From assembly GCF_900129835.1 (NCBI RefSeq), contig NZ_FQXA01000002.1:1-64000 (forward strand): a DNA stretch of 64,000 bases, written 5' to 3'. Positions 38,317 through 48,056 of this stretch are shown piece after piece. A program made the position numbers and the translations under genes. The notes beneath the pieces were generated by a model. That model was not told the origin of the DNA. It ran no database searches and saw only the letters and a program-made list of their open reading frames with translations. This DNA is from Stutzerimonas xanthomarina DSM 18231. Its GTDB lineage: Bacteria; Pseudomonadota; Gammaproteobacteria; Pseudomonadales; Pseudomonadaceae. Every line of letters starts with the position of its first letter. The first letter of the stretch is position 1.

Positions 38317-39422
38317 TGCGTGGCGATACCGATAAGTTTGCTGAGTTGTTTCTCAACGATGTACCGATGATGGACGCACGAGCGCCTGTGGAATTTGCCA
38401 AGGGTGCGTTTCCCGGTGTGGTCAATCTGCCGCTGATGAACGACCTCGAGCGGCAGAAGGTCGGTACCTGTTACAAGCAGCAGGGGCAGCAAGCGGCTAT
38501 CGAGCTGGGCCACCGGCTGGTGAGTGGTCAGGTCAAGGAAGAACGTATTCAGGCTTGGGCCGACTTCGCGCGTAATAACCCTCAGGGTTATATCTATTGT
38601 TTCCGAGGTGGATTGCGTTCGCAGCTGGTCCAGCAGTGGCTCAAGACCGAGGCGGGAATCGACTACCCGCGCGTGACCGGTGGCTACAAGGCGATGCGCA
38701 ATTTTCTGCTGGACACCATCGAACATGCGGCCGCGCATGACAATTTTGTGCTGGTCGGCGGTATGACCGGGACGGGCAAAACCGAGGTGCTGGCACGTCT
38801 GGAAGACGGGGTCGATCTGGAAGGCATTGCCAATCATCGCGGCTCAAGCTTTGGCAAGCGCGCCACCCCGCAGCCCGTGCAGATCGACTTCGAGAATGCA
38901 CTGGCGATTCGCTTGTTGAAGATGCAGAAAGCCGGTGCCAGGCAGTTCGTGCTGGAAGATGAAGCGCGGCTGGTCGGACGCTGCTCGATACCGCTGCCCT
39001 TGTTTCAGGGTATGCAGCACTATCCGCTGGTCTGGCTCGAAGACAGTTTTGATGGACGGGTCGATCGCATCCTCAAGGATTATGTGATCGATCTTTGCGA
39101 GGAGTTCACCGCTGAGTACGGTGAGGAGGGTTTCACCGCGTTTGCTGAGCGTTTGCAGCAAAGTCTGGTCAATATCAGCAAGCGCCTCGGCGGCGAATGC
39201 TACACACGGCTGGCGGCGATCATGGATCAGGCGCTTGCCGAGCAGGCGAGTAACGGTTCGGTTGAGCTGCACCGCGGGTGGATCGAGACGTTGTTGAGGC
39301 AATACTACGATCCGATGTATGCCTACCAACGTGAAAGCAAGGCCGCCAGGATCGAATTCGTAGGGCAGCAGGACGCGGTCGTTGAGTTTTTGCGCGAGCG
39401 CGCTGCGGGGCATCAAAACTGA
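38316..39422 (+). CDS. mnmH: tRNA 2-selenouridine synthase
   Basis: MnmH (SelU) replaces sulfur by selenium in the wobble 2-thiouridine of tRNAs for Lys, Glu and Gln, passing through a geranylated intermediate. The 368 residues hold an N-terminal rhodanese domain with the catalytic Cys in '[14 protein letters not shown]' and a P-loop domain with '[15 protein letters not shown]'. The ATG at 38316 shares a base with the selD stop (TGATG); a TTG one codon earlier is also possible. With SelD next door it explains the use of selenium without needing a selenoprotein in this window. Confidence 0.95.
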   Translation: MRGDTDKFAELFLNDVPMMDARAPVEFAKGAFPGVVNLPLMNDLERQKVGTCYKQQGQQAAIELGHRLVSGQVKEERIQAWADFARNNPQGYIYCFRGGLRSQLVQQWLKTEAGIDYPRVTGGYKAMRNFLLDTIEHAAAHDNFVLVGGMTGTGKTEVLARLEDGVDLEGIANHRGSSFGKRATPQPVQIDFENALAIRLLKMQKAGARQFVLEDEARLVGRCSIPLPLFQGMQHYPLVWLEDSFDGRVDRILKDYVIDLCEEFTAEYGEEGFTAFAERLQQSLVNISKRLGGECYTRLAAIMDQALAEQASNGSVELHRGWIETLLRQYYDPMYAYQRESKAARIEFVGQQDAVVEFLRERAAGHQN

Positions 39423-39448
39423 GCAGGTCTCAAAACGAGGATCTAGGG

Positions 39449-39727
39449 ATGAAGAACTTAATCTGTCTATCGCTGTTAGCACTGACCCTGACCGGTTGCG
39501 CCGCCAAGACTGCCTATCGAGACAGCTGTGCGTCTCAGCTGAACGCCGCCTGGGAAGAGCAGAGCCTGGCCGAGGCGGAAGGCTTCGCCGGCACCGTCAG
39601 CTACTCCAAGGCGATGGCACTGCTGACCGGCGCCAAGACCCAGCAACAATTCGAGGCCTACCAGGGCTGCGTGGAGAAGGCCAAGAAGGCCCGTTTCTAT
39701 CTGCGTGAGTCGCGCGCAGGGCGCTGA
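39449..39727 (+). CDS. Small lipoprotein of unknown function
   Basis: The 92-residue protein starts with a lipoprotein signal, 'KNLICLSLLALTLTGCAAK', with the lipobox LTGC at 14-17. The mature part is short, Ala-rich and helical, with Cys residues in 'YRDSCASQLNAAWEEQ' and 'YQGCVEKAKKARFYL' that could pair. No domain is recognised. It follows mnmH by 26 bases with a reasonable ribosome site (AGGGATG context), so it may ride on the same transcript. Confidence 0.75.
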   Translation: MKNLICLSLLALTLTGCAAKTAYRDSCASQLNAAWEEQSLAEAEGFAGTVSYSKAMALLTGAKTQQQFEAYQGCVEKAKKARFYLRESRAGR

Positions 39728-39815
39728 TGGTGCTGCCATGCTGTGGCGGTCACCTGGCCGCCGCTTCCTTATTCATCGGTTCCTCGCTTCCCGAACCGAC
39801 TCAGCAGGGATCGAC

Positions 39816-40418
39816 ATGCAGCTTGATTTTTCTACGCTGGCACCGGTCGAGGCCTATCGTTGGCTAACGTCCACCATTACTCCGCGACCGATTGCCTGGG
39901 TTTCGACATGCTCGACCGCGGGCGTAAGCAATCTTGCGCCGTTCAGCTTCTTCCAGGTCATCAGCAGTAACCCGCCAACGTTGCTGATCAACGTTGGTCT
40001 GAAAGACGGCCTACCGAAGGACACCGCCCGCAACGCGCGGGAAACGGGCGAACTTGTTGTGCAGCTCGTCAGTGCTGAGCAAGCCGAAGCGATGAACGCC
40101 TCTGCTGCGGCACTGCCCCATGGCATCAGCGAATTCGAGCACTGCGGTATCGTCAGCGAACCGGCCAGCCTGGTGACGGTGCATCGGGTCGCCGGCGCGC
40201 CGGTTGCCTTCGAATGTCGTGTCGCGCAGATCCTGCCGTATCCGGCCGAGTCGCCCAATTGCCAGCTCATCTTTGCCGAAGTGTTATTGGCGCACATCGA
40301 CGACGGTGTTCTCGATGAGCGGGGTCGCGTCGATTCGGCCCGGCTTGATCTGGTTGGCAGACTGGGCGGTGCCGCGTACAGCTATACGCGCGAGCGTTTC
40401 GAGATGCAGCGACCCTAA
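39816..40418 (+). CDS. Flavin reductase-like (FMN-binding) family protein
   Basis: This 200-residue protein has the flavin reductase-like split-barrel fold. 'APVEAYRWLTSTITPRPIAWVST' (in parts) at 8-30 and 'SNLAPFSFFQVISSNPPTLLI' (in parts) are the FMN-binding signatures. 'KDTARNARETGELVVQLV' is the usual dimer helix region. Members reduce FMN with NAD(P)H or bind FMN without known activity. The ATG at 39816 is the family start; the open frame upstream overlaps the lipoprotein gene and is not conserved-looking. Confidence 0.88.
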   Translation: MQLDFSTLAPVEAYRWLTSTITPRPIAWVSTCSTAGVSNLAPFSFFQVISSNPPTLLINVGLKDGLPKDTARNARETGELVVQLVSAEQAEAMNASAAALPHGISEFEHCGIVSEPASLVTVHRVAGAPVAFECRVAQILPYPAESPNCQLIFAEVLLAHIDDGVLDERGRVDSARLDLVGRLGGAAYSYTRERFEMQRP

Positions 40419-40439
40419 CGGGCGTCCTGTTTTCTGAAC

Positions 40440-40464
40440 GCTTGGGTCAGGAAGCGACCCAAGC
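40440..40464. other. 9-bp hairpin between the flavin reductase-like gene and the MoxR gene
   Basis: GCTTGGGTC and GACCCAAGC pair perfectly across a seven-base loop, 21 bases past the stop. No T run follows, so a terminator is possible but weak. Confidence 0.4.
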
Positions 40465-40596
40465 TGTGAAGCGCTGTAGCGTCTTCACCCGCCGGATCAA
40501 GTGCCGTATCACAAGTTCGCAACACCAGGTTTTCACCGCTTTGCCTGCGCTGGGCCGGGTCAGTAGGATCGACGGAACAAAAAAAAGGAGAGTTGC

Positions 40597-41514
40597 ATGC
40601 GCACCCGATTGGAAGTCTGTCTGCGGGCGGTCAATGAAGTGCTGCTCGGCAAGCAATCGCAGGTCCGATTAGCCATGGCCTGCCTACTGGCGAGAGGGCA
40701 CCTGCTGGTCGAGGATCTGCCCGGCATGGGCAAGACGACCTTGAGCCATGCGCTTGCGAAGGTCATGGGACTGGACTTCCAGCGCATCCAGTTCACCTCC
40801 GACCTGCTGCCCGGCGATATTCTCGGCACCTCGGTGTTCGACAAGGAGAGCGGTCAGTTCGTGTTTCATCCGGGACCGATCTTTGCCGAGCTGGTGCTGG
40901 CGGACGAAATCAACCGGGCTACCCCGAAAAGCCAGAGCGCGCTGCTTGAAGCCATGGAAGAAGGGCAGGTTACTATCGAGGGCGCGACGCGACCTTTGCC
41001 CGAGCCCTTCTTTGTGGTCGCCACGCAGAACCCGGTCAGCTCCGGCGGTACATTTGCCCTGCCTGAATCACAGCTGGATCGCTTTCTCATGCGCCTTTCG
41101 CTGGGCTACCCGGCTAAAGCGGCGGAGAAAGCATTGTTGCTCGGCGATTCGCGTCGCGATTTGCTCGCCCGATTACAACCGCAGCTGGATCGCGCCGAGC
41201 TAGCGGCTATCCAGCAGGCGGTGAGCGCCGTTCGCGTCAGTGATGCGCTGGTCGATTATGTCCTGCGCCTGGTCGAGGCCACGCGCACCCAGCCGCAGTT
41301 CGCCTGGGGCTTGTCACCTCGCGCCAGCCTGGCGCTGCTGGCGGCAGCCCGTGCCTGGGCCTTTCTCGACGGTCGAGATTACGTCATTCCGGAAGACGTC
41401 CAGGCGGTGCTGCCCTCGGTGGTTGGCCATCGGTTGCGCGAACGTGCCGATGCCACCGGACATGGCGGCGGCGCACTGGTGCAATGGCTGTTGCGCGAAG
41501 TGCCGGCGCTGTGA
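40597..41514 (+). CDS. MoxR-family AAA+ ATPase
   Basis: This 305-residue AAA+ protein has the Walker A loop 'EDLPGMGKTTLSHALA', Walker B in 'ELVLADEINRATPKSQSALLEAM' (in parts), sensor 1 'VVATQNPVSSGG', and 'LPESQLDRFLMRLSLGYP' as the arginine finger region. MoxR proteins act as chaperones for assembly of complexes, often with a neighbouring DUF58/VWA protein. A ribosome site GGAG precedes the ATG. It starts the moxR-DUF58-tgpA operon, with 31 bases to the next gene. Confidence 0.95.
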   Translation: MRTRLEVCLRAVNEVLLGKQSQVRLAMACLLARGHLLVEDLPGMGKTTLSHALAKVMGLDFQRIQFTSDLLPGDILGTSVFDKESGQFVFHPGPIFAELVLADEINRATPKSQSALLEAMEEGQVTIEGATRPLPEPFFVVATQNPVSSGGTFALPESQLDRFLMRLSLGYPAKAAEKALLLGDSRRDLLARLQPQLDRAELAAIQQAVSAVRVSDALVDYVLRLVEATRTQPQFAWGLSPRASLALLAAARAWAFLDGRDYVIPEDVQAVLPSVVGHRLRERADATGHGGGALVQWLLREVPAL

Positions 41515-41545
41515 CGCCGCCTCTGGCGGACTGACGGGGGCGGTT

Positions 41546-42508
41546 ATGCGAGTGCTACCACGGATACGAGATCGCTGGCTGCTGAAACGCATCCCACCGG
41601 GCCCCAGCGTACGCCTCAACCAGCGTCGCATTTTCATCATGCCTACGGCGGTCGGGATGAGTTTCCTGGTCGCGCTGCTGTTGATGTTGCTTGCCGCGAT
41701 TAACTACGAGAACAGTCTGGCTTACGCCCTGACGTTTTTGCTGGGTTCGGTATTTGTCGTGGCGATTCTGCATACCTGGCGCAACCTGGCGGGGCTCGAG
41801 TTGAAGGCGGCGGGCTCGGAGGCGGTTTTTCTCGGCGAGCAGGCCCGCTTGCGGGTGCGTCTGGAGAGCCGAGGTCGTCTGTACCAGGCCGTCTCGGTGG
41901 GTTGGCCTAAAAGTGGTTTGCAGTTGGTAGACGTACCGGCAGCCGGCTCCATCGAATTGGAACTGAGCCTGCCCACCGAGCGCCGTGGCTGGCTAAGACC
42001 AGGACGGTTGCGCGTTGAGAGCAGATTCCCCTTGGGCATTCTCGTGGCGTGGAGCTGGGTGGATTTGCAGCTCGCCGCACTGGTGTATCCACGCCCGGTC
42101 GCAGGCGCTGCGCCAAAGACCGGCGGACAAGCCGATGAGCGAGGTGAGGGTTCGCTGCCGCAGGGTAGCGGCATCGACGATTATCAGGGCTTGCGTCCCT
42201 GGCAGCCAGGCGATTCGAGGAAGCGTTTGAACTGGAAAGCCTACTCTCGAGGACAAGGCTTGCTGGTGAAGGATTTCACTGCGCTGTCCGGCGAGGACCC
42301 GTTACTGGATTTCGCTGCACTCGACGGTGATATCGAATCCCGATTGTCGTTGCTTTGTCACTGGGTCGTGGAGCTGTCGGCGCGCCAGCAGCCTTTCGCT
42401 CTCCGTATCGCCGACACCACCATTGATGCTGGCGCCGGCGTAGAACACCGCAACCGCAGCCTTCGGGCATTGGCGTTGTTCGGACAGCCATCTGGGGAGC
42501 CGAATTGA
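41546..42508 (+). CDS. DUF58 domain protein (MoxR partner)
   Basis: This 320-residue protein has two membrane helices at about 35-75 and a large C-terminal DUF58 domain. The signature is 'GSGIDDYQGLRPWQPGDSRKRLNWKAYSR' (in parts DDYQGLRPWQPGD and LNWKAYSR). It is thought to form a complex with MoxR ATPases; the pair's target is unknown. The ATG at 41546 begins before the first helix. Its stop codon overlaps the TTG start of tgpA (TTGA). Confidence 0.9.
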   Translation: MRVLPRIRDRWLLKRIPPGPSVRLNQRRIFIMPTAVGMSFLVALLLMLLAAINYENSLAYALTFLLGSVFVVAILHTWRNLAGLELKAAGSEAVFLGEQARLRVRLESRGRLYQAVSVGWPKSGLQLVDVPAAGSIELELSLPTERRGWLRPGRLRVESRFPLGILVAWSWVDLQLAALVYPRPVAGAAPKTGGQADERGEGSLPQGSGIDDYQGLRPWQPGDSRKRLNWKAYSRGQGLLVKDFTALSGEDPLLDFAALDGDIESRLSLLCHWVVELSARQQPFALRIADTTIDAGAGVEHRNRSLRALALFGQPSGEPN

Positions 42509-44526
42509 GCAGCGTGCAGCCCATTCCGCGCAACGGCCTGATCTGGCTGTTGGTGGCGCAGGTGCTGGTCATCCTGCCGCATCTGACTCATCTGCCGCTG
42601 TGGATCATTGGCCTCTGGCTGGGTTGCGCGATCTGGCGGGTGCAGATTTTTCGCATGCGCGCTCGATATCCGCGAGGCTGGGTGAAGGCACTGATGATGC
42701 TAGGCGCTGCGTTCGGCGTCTATTTTTCGCGCGGCGGGTTGATCGGGCTGGACGCCGGCGTGGTGTTGCTGATTGCCGCATTCATTCTCAAGCTGGTGGA
42801 AATGCGCAGTCGTCGCGATGCCTTGGTCCTGGTGTTTCTTGGCTTCTTTGCCGTGGTCACCAGCTATTTGTTCAATGACGGGCTGCTCGCCGGGCTTTAC
42901 AGTCTGGCGCCAATCGTCGCGCTGCTGGCGGCGATGATAGGCCTGCAGCAGAGCCCTGCGGGCACACATCCCTGGCCAACGCTGCGACTGGCAGGCGCTT
43001 TGCTCCTGCAGGCGATTCCCTTGATGCTGGTCCTGTTTGTGCTTTTTCCACGCCTGGGACCGCTGTGGTCACTGCCGCAGCCGAAGGATCGCGGCGTGAC
43101 CGGTCTGGCTGACAGCATGTCGCCAGGCGATATGGCAGAGCTGAGTCGCTCGAGTGCCCTGGCATTTCGCGCCAGTTTCGAGGGCCCGATCCCTGATAGG
43201 GATCAGCTGTACTGGCGTGCAGTCACCTTCGAGCGTTTCGATGGCCGGCGTTGGTCTCAGTCTTTTTCATCGCAGCTTCCAAGAGCCCCGGAATGGTCGC
43301 CACGGGGCGCGCCGGTTGAGTACAGCATCGTCATGCAACCCAGTGGGCGGCCGTGGTTGTATGCACTGGATGTGGCTCAGGTAAATGCAGGCGACGTGCG
43401 ACTGATGAGCGATTTCCACTTGTCGCGCCCACAGCCTATTGATAAGCCGCTGCTGTACCAGGCGACGTCGTGGCCGGAGGCGCTGCGTGAACCAGATGCC
43501 GGACCAGCGATTCTCGGGCGAGCGCTGGAGCTGCCGCCGTCGGGTAATTCCCGCAGCAGGGCATGGGCGGCTGAACTGCGTCGCCGGCACCTGACACCCA
43601 AGGCAACGGTGCAAGCATTGCTCAGTCATTTTAACCAACAGCCTTACAGCTATACGTTGCGCCCTGCGCCGGTGGGCGAGGACATTGTCGACGGTTTCCT
43701 ATTCGAGACCTTGAACGGATTTTGCGTGCATTACGCAGGCGCGATGACCTTTGTCCTACGCGCAGCAGGTATTCCCGCGCGGGTGGTCGCCGGCTATCAG
43801 GGCGGGGAGGTCAACCCGTCGGGCAACTATCTATCGGTGCGTCAGCTCGATGCTCATGCCTGGGTCGAATACTGGGAGGCGGGCAGCGGTTGGGTCAGTG
43901 TGGATCCGACATTTCAGGTCGCGCCGGAACGGATCGAGCGCGGGCTGGAGGAGGCGCTTGGCGCTGAGCAGGATCTGATCGAAGGCGCCGTGATGGATCT
44001 GCGGCGTTACCGCGATATTGGCTGGCTGAACGACCTGCGGTTCGGCTGGGATAGTCTCAACTATGGCTGGCAGCGCTGGGTTCTCAACTACCAGGGCGAG
44101 CGGCAACTGGAGCTATTGCAAAGCTTGTTCGGCAAAGTCGACGCCCGCAAGCTCGGTTTATTGATGGTTGCCTCGGGAGCGTTGCTGGTAGTTGTGCTGG
44201 CGCTGGTGCTGTTGAAACCCTGGCACCGGAAACAGAATGCGCAGCTGCGTCAGTTCCAGCGCTTCGAACAGTTGCTGGTGCGCCATGGCATCATTCGACG
44301 GGCAGGCGAGGGTCCTCGCGACTTCGGCCAACGCGCAGCAGAGCAACTGCCGGGTGTTGCCGCCCAAATTGGGGCATTCGCCGGATTGTACGAACGGGCC
44401 AGCTATGGGGGGCAGTCAACCGACCTGGCCGAGATGAAGGCTGCACTCGGCAGGCTGCGGCGACAGCTGCCTTGGCGTGCCAGTGGAAGCAAACAGCGGC
44501 GCGACGTCGACGGCGAGAAGCCATAG
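42505..44526 (+). CDS. tgpA: Transglutaminase-like membrane protein TgpA
   Basis: TgpA is an inner-membrane protein with a periplasmic transglutaminase domain, reported as essential in P. aeruginosa. The 673 residues have six or so N-terminal helices (about 10-200). A core papain-like domain carries the triad Cys in 'LNGFCVHYAGAMTFVLRAAG', His in 'LDAHAWVEYW' and Asp in 'WVSVDPTF'. One more helix (about 550-572) and a cytoplasmic DUF4129-like tail complete it. It starts with TTG overlapping the DUF58 stop by four bases and ends the operon. Confidence 0.93.
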   Translation: MSSVQPIPRNGLIWLLVAQVLVILPHLTHLPLWIIGLWLGCAIWRVQIFRMRARYPRGWVKALMMLGAAFGVYFSRGGLIGLDAGVVLLIAAFILKLVEMRSRRDALVLVFLGFFAVVTSYLFNDGLLAGLYSLAPIVALLAAMIGLQQSPAGTHPWPTLRLAGALLLQAIPLMLVLFVLFPRLGPLWSLPQPKDRGVTGLADSMSPGDMAELSRSSALAFRASFEGPIPDRDQLYWRAVTFERFDGRRWSQSFSSQLPRAPEWSPRGAPVEYSIVMQPSGRPWLYALDVAQVNAGDVRLMSDFHLSRPQPIDKPLLYQATSWPEALREPDAGPAILGRALELPPSGNSRSRAWAAELRRRHLTPKATVQALLSHFNQQPYSYTLRPAPVGEDIVDGFLFETLNGFCVHYAGAMTFVLRAAGIPARVVAGYQGGEVNPSGNYLSVRQLDAHAWVEYWEAGSGWVSVDPTFQVAPERIERGLEEALGAEQDLIEGAVMDLRRYRDIGWLNDLRFGWDSLNYGWQRWVLNYQGERQLELLQSLFGKVDARKLGLLMVASGALLVVVLALVLLKPWHRKQNAQLRQFQRFEQLLVRHGIIRRAGEGPRDFGQRAAEQLPGVAAQIGAFAGLYERASYGGQSTDLAEMKAALGRLRRQLPWRASGSKQRRDVDGEKP

Positions 44527-44624
44527 CTGCACGCGATGGCATGACATCACCAAAGGTTCGGCGATGCCTGCGCTGATGTGCGCAGCGATAAGATAAACCC
44601 CAATAACAACGAGTCGAGGTGGCA

Positions 44625-45422
44625 ATGACCCTGTCCGAACTGCTACAAGCCGTGCGTGAAACTCCTCAAGATGTCGTCGTGCCTTCCAGCTGGGGGCAGG
44701 GCCGGGCCGGCTTCGGCGGGCTGGCCGCAGCGCTGGTATTCGAAGCCATGCAGGCGAAAGTGCCGAGTGACCGCCCGGTGCGGTCGCTGTCCATCACTTT
44801 CGTAGGGCCGCTTGCGGTTGATGTGCCCGTTAGTTTTGAAGCCGAGGTGCTGCGCGAAGGCAAAGCAGTCAGTCAGGTGCTCGGCCGCGCCATGCAGAAC
44901 GGCCAAGTCGTAACCTTGGTGCAAGGCAGCTTTGGGGCAGCGCGTGTCTCTGCTGTCAGGGTGGAAGCTGAGCCGGCGCCTGAGCTGCCGCCGGTAGAGG
45001 CCTGTCAGGAATTGCCCTACATCAGCGGAGCCACACCTGAGTTCACTCGCCATCTGGTCATGCGCTGGGGTATTGGCGGTCTGCCTTTTTCAGGTAATAC
45101 ATCGCGGGAAATGGGCGGATGGGTTCGCCAGCGGGGCGAGGTCGATCGGGAGCCGGTCACCGTCTCGCATCTGCTGGCGCTCGTCGATGCGTGGCCGCCA
45201 GCCGTGCTGCCACATCTGAACAGTTTCGCCCCGGGCAGCTCGTTGACCTGGACCATCGAGTTCGTCCAGCCACTGCCAATACTCGATACTCACGAATGGT
45301 GCCGGTACCGTGCCGTGATCGAGCACGCTCAGGACGGTTACGGCCATTGCGCCGCCGCGTTATGGACCGGCAAGGGTGAGTTGGTTGCCTTGAGTCGGCA
45401 GACAGTAACCGTCTTCGGCTAA
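44625..45422 (+). CDS. Acyl-CoA thioesterase family protein (double-hotdog)
   Basis: This 265-residue protein has two hotdog halves. The first holds 'VPSSWGQGRAGFGGLAAALVFEAMQ' (in parts), the second 'SHLLALVDAWPPAVL' and 'SLTWTIEFVQPLP'. This arrangement is typical of the TesB-like/4HBT_3 thioesterases, which act on acyl-CoA; the substrate is not predictable. The ATG at 44625 follows GAGG at seven bases, which is better than the GTG six bases before. It is convergent with the chemoreceptor gene across a 64-base gap with an imperfect hairpin. Confidence 0.88.
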   Translation: MTLSELLQAVRETPQDVVVPSSWGQGRAGFGGLAAALVFEAMQAKVPSDRPVRSLSITFVGPLAVDVPVSFEAEVLREGKAVSQVLGRAMQNGQVVTLVQGSFGAARVSAVRVEAEPAPELPPVEACQELPYISGATPEFTRHLVMRWGIGGLPFSGNTSREMGGWVRQRGEVDREPVTVSHLLALVDAWPPAVLPHLNSFAPGSSLTWTIEFVQPLPILDTHEWCRYRAVIEHAQDGYGHCAAALWTGKGELVALSRQTVTVFG

Positions 45423-45486
45423 CCGGCGCTGCCCGCTGGGTCGTTAAACCCGCAGGCAGTCCCGGCAGCTGTACAGGCTAATGCGG

Positions 45487-46959
45487 TTAGAGCTTGAGTT
45501 GGTGGATCGCCTTGCTGAGCTCGCCGGAAAGAGCCGCGAGTTCAGCGCTGGTGTTCGCCGATTCGACGGTTTGCTGAACGGTTTGCTCCGTAACGTCGCG
45601 AATGCCGGTGACCGAGCGGTTCAGCTCCTCGGCAACTTCGCTTTGTTGCTCGGCGGCGACGGCAATCTGCGTGTTGCTCTCGCGCATCTGTGCGACCGCC
45701 GCGGTGATGGCTTCAAGTGCTAGTCCTGCTTCACGTGCTTCGCGCACGCAGTCGTCTGCCTTGAGCGAGCTCTCTTGCATGAACTCGACCGCGTCGCGGG
45801 TCATGCCCTGCAGCCCGGCGATCATTTGCGTGATTTCGTCTGTGGACACCTGAACGCGTTTGGCCAGGCTACGCACCTCATCTGCAACCACCGCGAAGCC
45901 TCGGCCCATTTCCCCCGCACGTGCAGCTTCAATCGCTGCGTTCAATGCCAGCAGATTGGTTTGTTCGGCGATGCTGTGAATGACGCTCACCACACCGTTG
46001 ATCTTCTGGCTGTCGGCGGCAAGCTGTTCGATGGTTTCGGCAGTCTGCTGTACGCCCTGCGACAGGCTGGATATCGAGCGCTCGACTCGCCGTACGACCT
46101 GCTGCCCACTGCTTGCCAGGTGGTCGGCACCCTGCGATTGGTCGCGCGTTTCCCTGGCGTGTTCGGCGATGTGGTGGACGGTGGCGGTCATCTCATTGAT
46201 CGCGGTCGCAGCCTGGTCGGTTTCGCCCTGCTGGCCGAGCATGCCCTGGCGGACCTCACCCATGCTCGATGCCAGGCGAGCGGCCCCTTCATCGAGGCGG
46301 GTGGCCGCCTGGGCAACGGTGCCGACAATGCGCTGGTAACCCGCCTGCATGGCGTTGAATGCCGCAGCCATCTCGCCGACTTCATCACGGCTCGCCAACG
46401 GCACTCGCATCGCGAGATCGCCGCTGCGCTCAACATGCACCATGACGTTCTTGAGTGTATTGAGATGGCTGAGGAGGAAATGGATCAGCAGCTGTGATGC
46501 GGCCAGCAGCACCAACATCAGCACAGCAACAGCAACCGCGTAGCTGAAGAAATGTTCACCCAGCAGCTGTATCGCGCTGGGCACCCGAGCCAACACAGCC
46601 AGGGTTTCCCCGCCCGGTCTGGTCACCAATTGCGCGCCCAGTACCGGCGTGGTGTCGAACAGACGGTCATGCTCGATGGCTACCCACCCTTGGCGAGCGG
46701 TTACAGGCCGCCCGTCGATCGCAATGGCCTGACCGGCCGGAAACAGTTCAATATCGGCGTGCCTGGGAATTGCCGTGCCTTCCGGCCATGCCTGTAACAG
46801 CGCGCCGAGCTGCTGGGCGTTGTCCTGCGCGTCCTGGCTTCGCGACTGCTGTTCAAGTTGCAGGGCAAAGAGCACCAACAACAGAGTGGTCGCGAACGAC
46901 ACTAGGTTCAGCGCCCAGAACTTGTACTTCAGTGACAGATCGCGAATCCATAAAGCCAT
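45487..46959 (-). CDS. Methyl-accepting chemotaxis protein (short sensor)
   Basis: This 490-residue transducer has a membrane helix at about 14-35 and a sensor region of only about 100 residues in the periplasm. A second helix lies at about 136-160, then HAMP and the signalling domain. The hairpin tip is '[20 protein letters not shown]' and '[16 protein letters not shown]'. The short sensor region matches no ligand-binding family I know. It has no C-terminal pentapeptide. It is transcribed leftward, divergently placed from none; tatD lies upstream on the same strand 109 bases away. Confidence 0.94.
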   Translation of the reverse strand: MALWIRDLSLKYKFWALNLVSFATTLLLVLFALQLEQQSRSQDAQDNAQQLGALLQAWPEGTAIPRHADIELFPAGQAIAIDGRPVTARQGWVAIEHDRLFDTTPVLGAQLVTRPGGETLAVLARVPSAIQLLGEHFFSYAVAVAVLMLVLLAASQLLIHFLLSHLNTLKNVMVHVERSGDLAMRVPLASRDEVGEMAAAFNAMQAGYQRIVGTVAQAATRLDEGAARLASSMGEVRQGMLGQQGETDQAATAINEMTATVHHIAEHARETRDQSQGADHLASSGQQVVRRVERSISSLSQGVQQTAETIEQLAADSQKINGVVSVIHSIAEQTNLLALNAAIEAARAGEMGRGFAVVADEVRSLAKRVQVSTDEITQMIAGLQGMTRDAVEFMQESSLKADDCVREAREAGLALEAITAAVAQMRESNTQIAVAAEQQSEVAEELNRSVTGIRDVTEQTVQQTVESANTSAELAALSGELSKAIHQLKL

Positions 46960-47068
46960 TGCATGCTCTTCTTATGTCGATGACCGGAACGGTTCGTCGC
47001 GCGGAGGCATCGCCGCTTTTTGCGAACCCGTTCTGTTAACGGCCAAAAAGTGTTGGGCTTGAGCCAGT

Positions 47069-47881
47069 TCAGTGCTCATTCATTGGCGGTATGCGAAAGA
47101 ATTCCTGAGCACAATGCGTCGTGCTTAGCGCCAGCTGTTCTTCGCTGACACCGCGGTGCCCGGCCACTTCACGAAGCACTTCAGGAAGAAACGCCGGCTC
47201 GTTCTGGCCACCCTTGGGCTTGGGTCGCAGCGTGCGTGGTAGCAGGTAGGGTGCATCGCTTTCGAGCATCAAACGGGTCGCAGGAATGTCACGCACCAGT
47301 GGATGCAGGTGGGTACCGCGGCGCTCGTCACAGATCCAGCCGGTGATGCCGATGTGCAGGTCGAGATCGAGATAGGCGTAGAGGGCGCGTTTTTCGCCGG
47401 TGAAGCAGTGCACCACTGCAGCGCTGAGCTGATCACGGAACGTCCTGAGGATTTGTACCAGACGTTGATCGGCGTCGCGCTCATGAAGAAACACCGGCAG
47501 ACCGGTTTCTACTGCCAATTGCAGGTGTTCTTCAAGGACTCGCTCCTGCTGCGCGCGTGGAGACAAATCCCGGTTGAAATCCAACCCGCACTCACCTACC
47601 GCGCGTACCTCGGGTTCGCCGAATAGGGCCTTGAGCTGCGCGCCGGTAGTGGAAGTCCATTGGCTCGCGTCATGAGGGTGAATGCCTGCTGTGCAGAACA
47701 GCCGATGTCCGCCTTCATCCAGCTCCCGGCAGAGCGCTAACGCCGATTCGCTTTCGTCGAGGCTGGTGCCCGTCAGGACGAGCTGGGCAACGCCCGCTGC
47801 GTGGGCACGATCTACAACCGCGCGTGGGTCTCGGGCGAAGGTCGGGTGGGTAAGGTTGACTCCGATGTCAACAAGCTGCAT
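47069..47881 (-). CDS. tatD: TatD-type metal-dependent DNase/hydrolase
   Basis: This 270-residue TIM-barrel enzyme matches TatD proper rather than its YcfH/YjjV relatives. It starts '[19 protein letters not shown]' and has '[12 protein letters not shown]', '[20 protein letters not shown]' (in parts) and '[25 protein letters not shown]' (in parts). It ends with '[15 protein letters not shown]' and 'NEPAFLP'. His, Glu and Asp metal ligands are present. TatD is a 3'-5' exonuclease reported to act in DNA repair; it is not needed for twin-arginine export. It stands apart from tat genes here. It is divergent from the lytic transglycosylase gene. Confidence 0.95.
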   Translation of the reverse strand: MQLVDIGVNLTHPTFARDPRAVVDRAHAAGVAQLVLTGTSLDESESALALCRELDEGGHRLFCTAGIHPHDASQWTSTTGAQLKALFGEPEVRAVGECGLDFNRDLSPRAQQERVLEEHLQLAVETGLPVFLHERDADQRLVQILRTFRDQLSAAVVHCFTGEKRALYAYLDLDLHIGITGWICDERRGTHLHPLVRDIPATRLMLESDAPYLLPRTLRPKPKGGQNEPAFLPEVLREVAGHRGVSEEQLALSTTHCAQEFFRIPPMNEH

Positions 47882-48056
47882 TAGGCGTCTCGCTTATGAG
47901 ATCTAAATATATGAATCTAAATCAGTCACTTGGACATGATAATTAATGTGGTTAAAAGGGTGTTGCTGGCGATCAAGCCGAGGCTGTGACAATCTTCGCG
48001 ACCTTGCGGCGGGGTAGCCGCTGTACAGCTTGTCTGATTCGAGCCGATATCCGGAA

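Noticed and set aside
40440..40464. Possible terminator before the MoxR operon
   Set aside because: The stem is good but there is no T run, so it was listed as a hairpin and not called a terminator with confidence.
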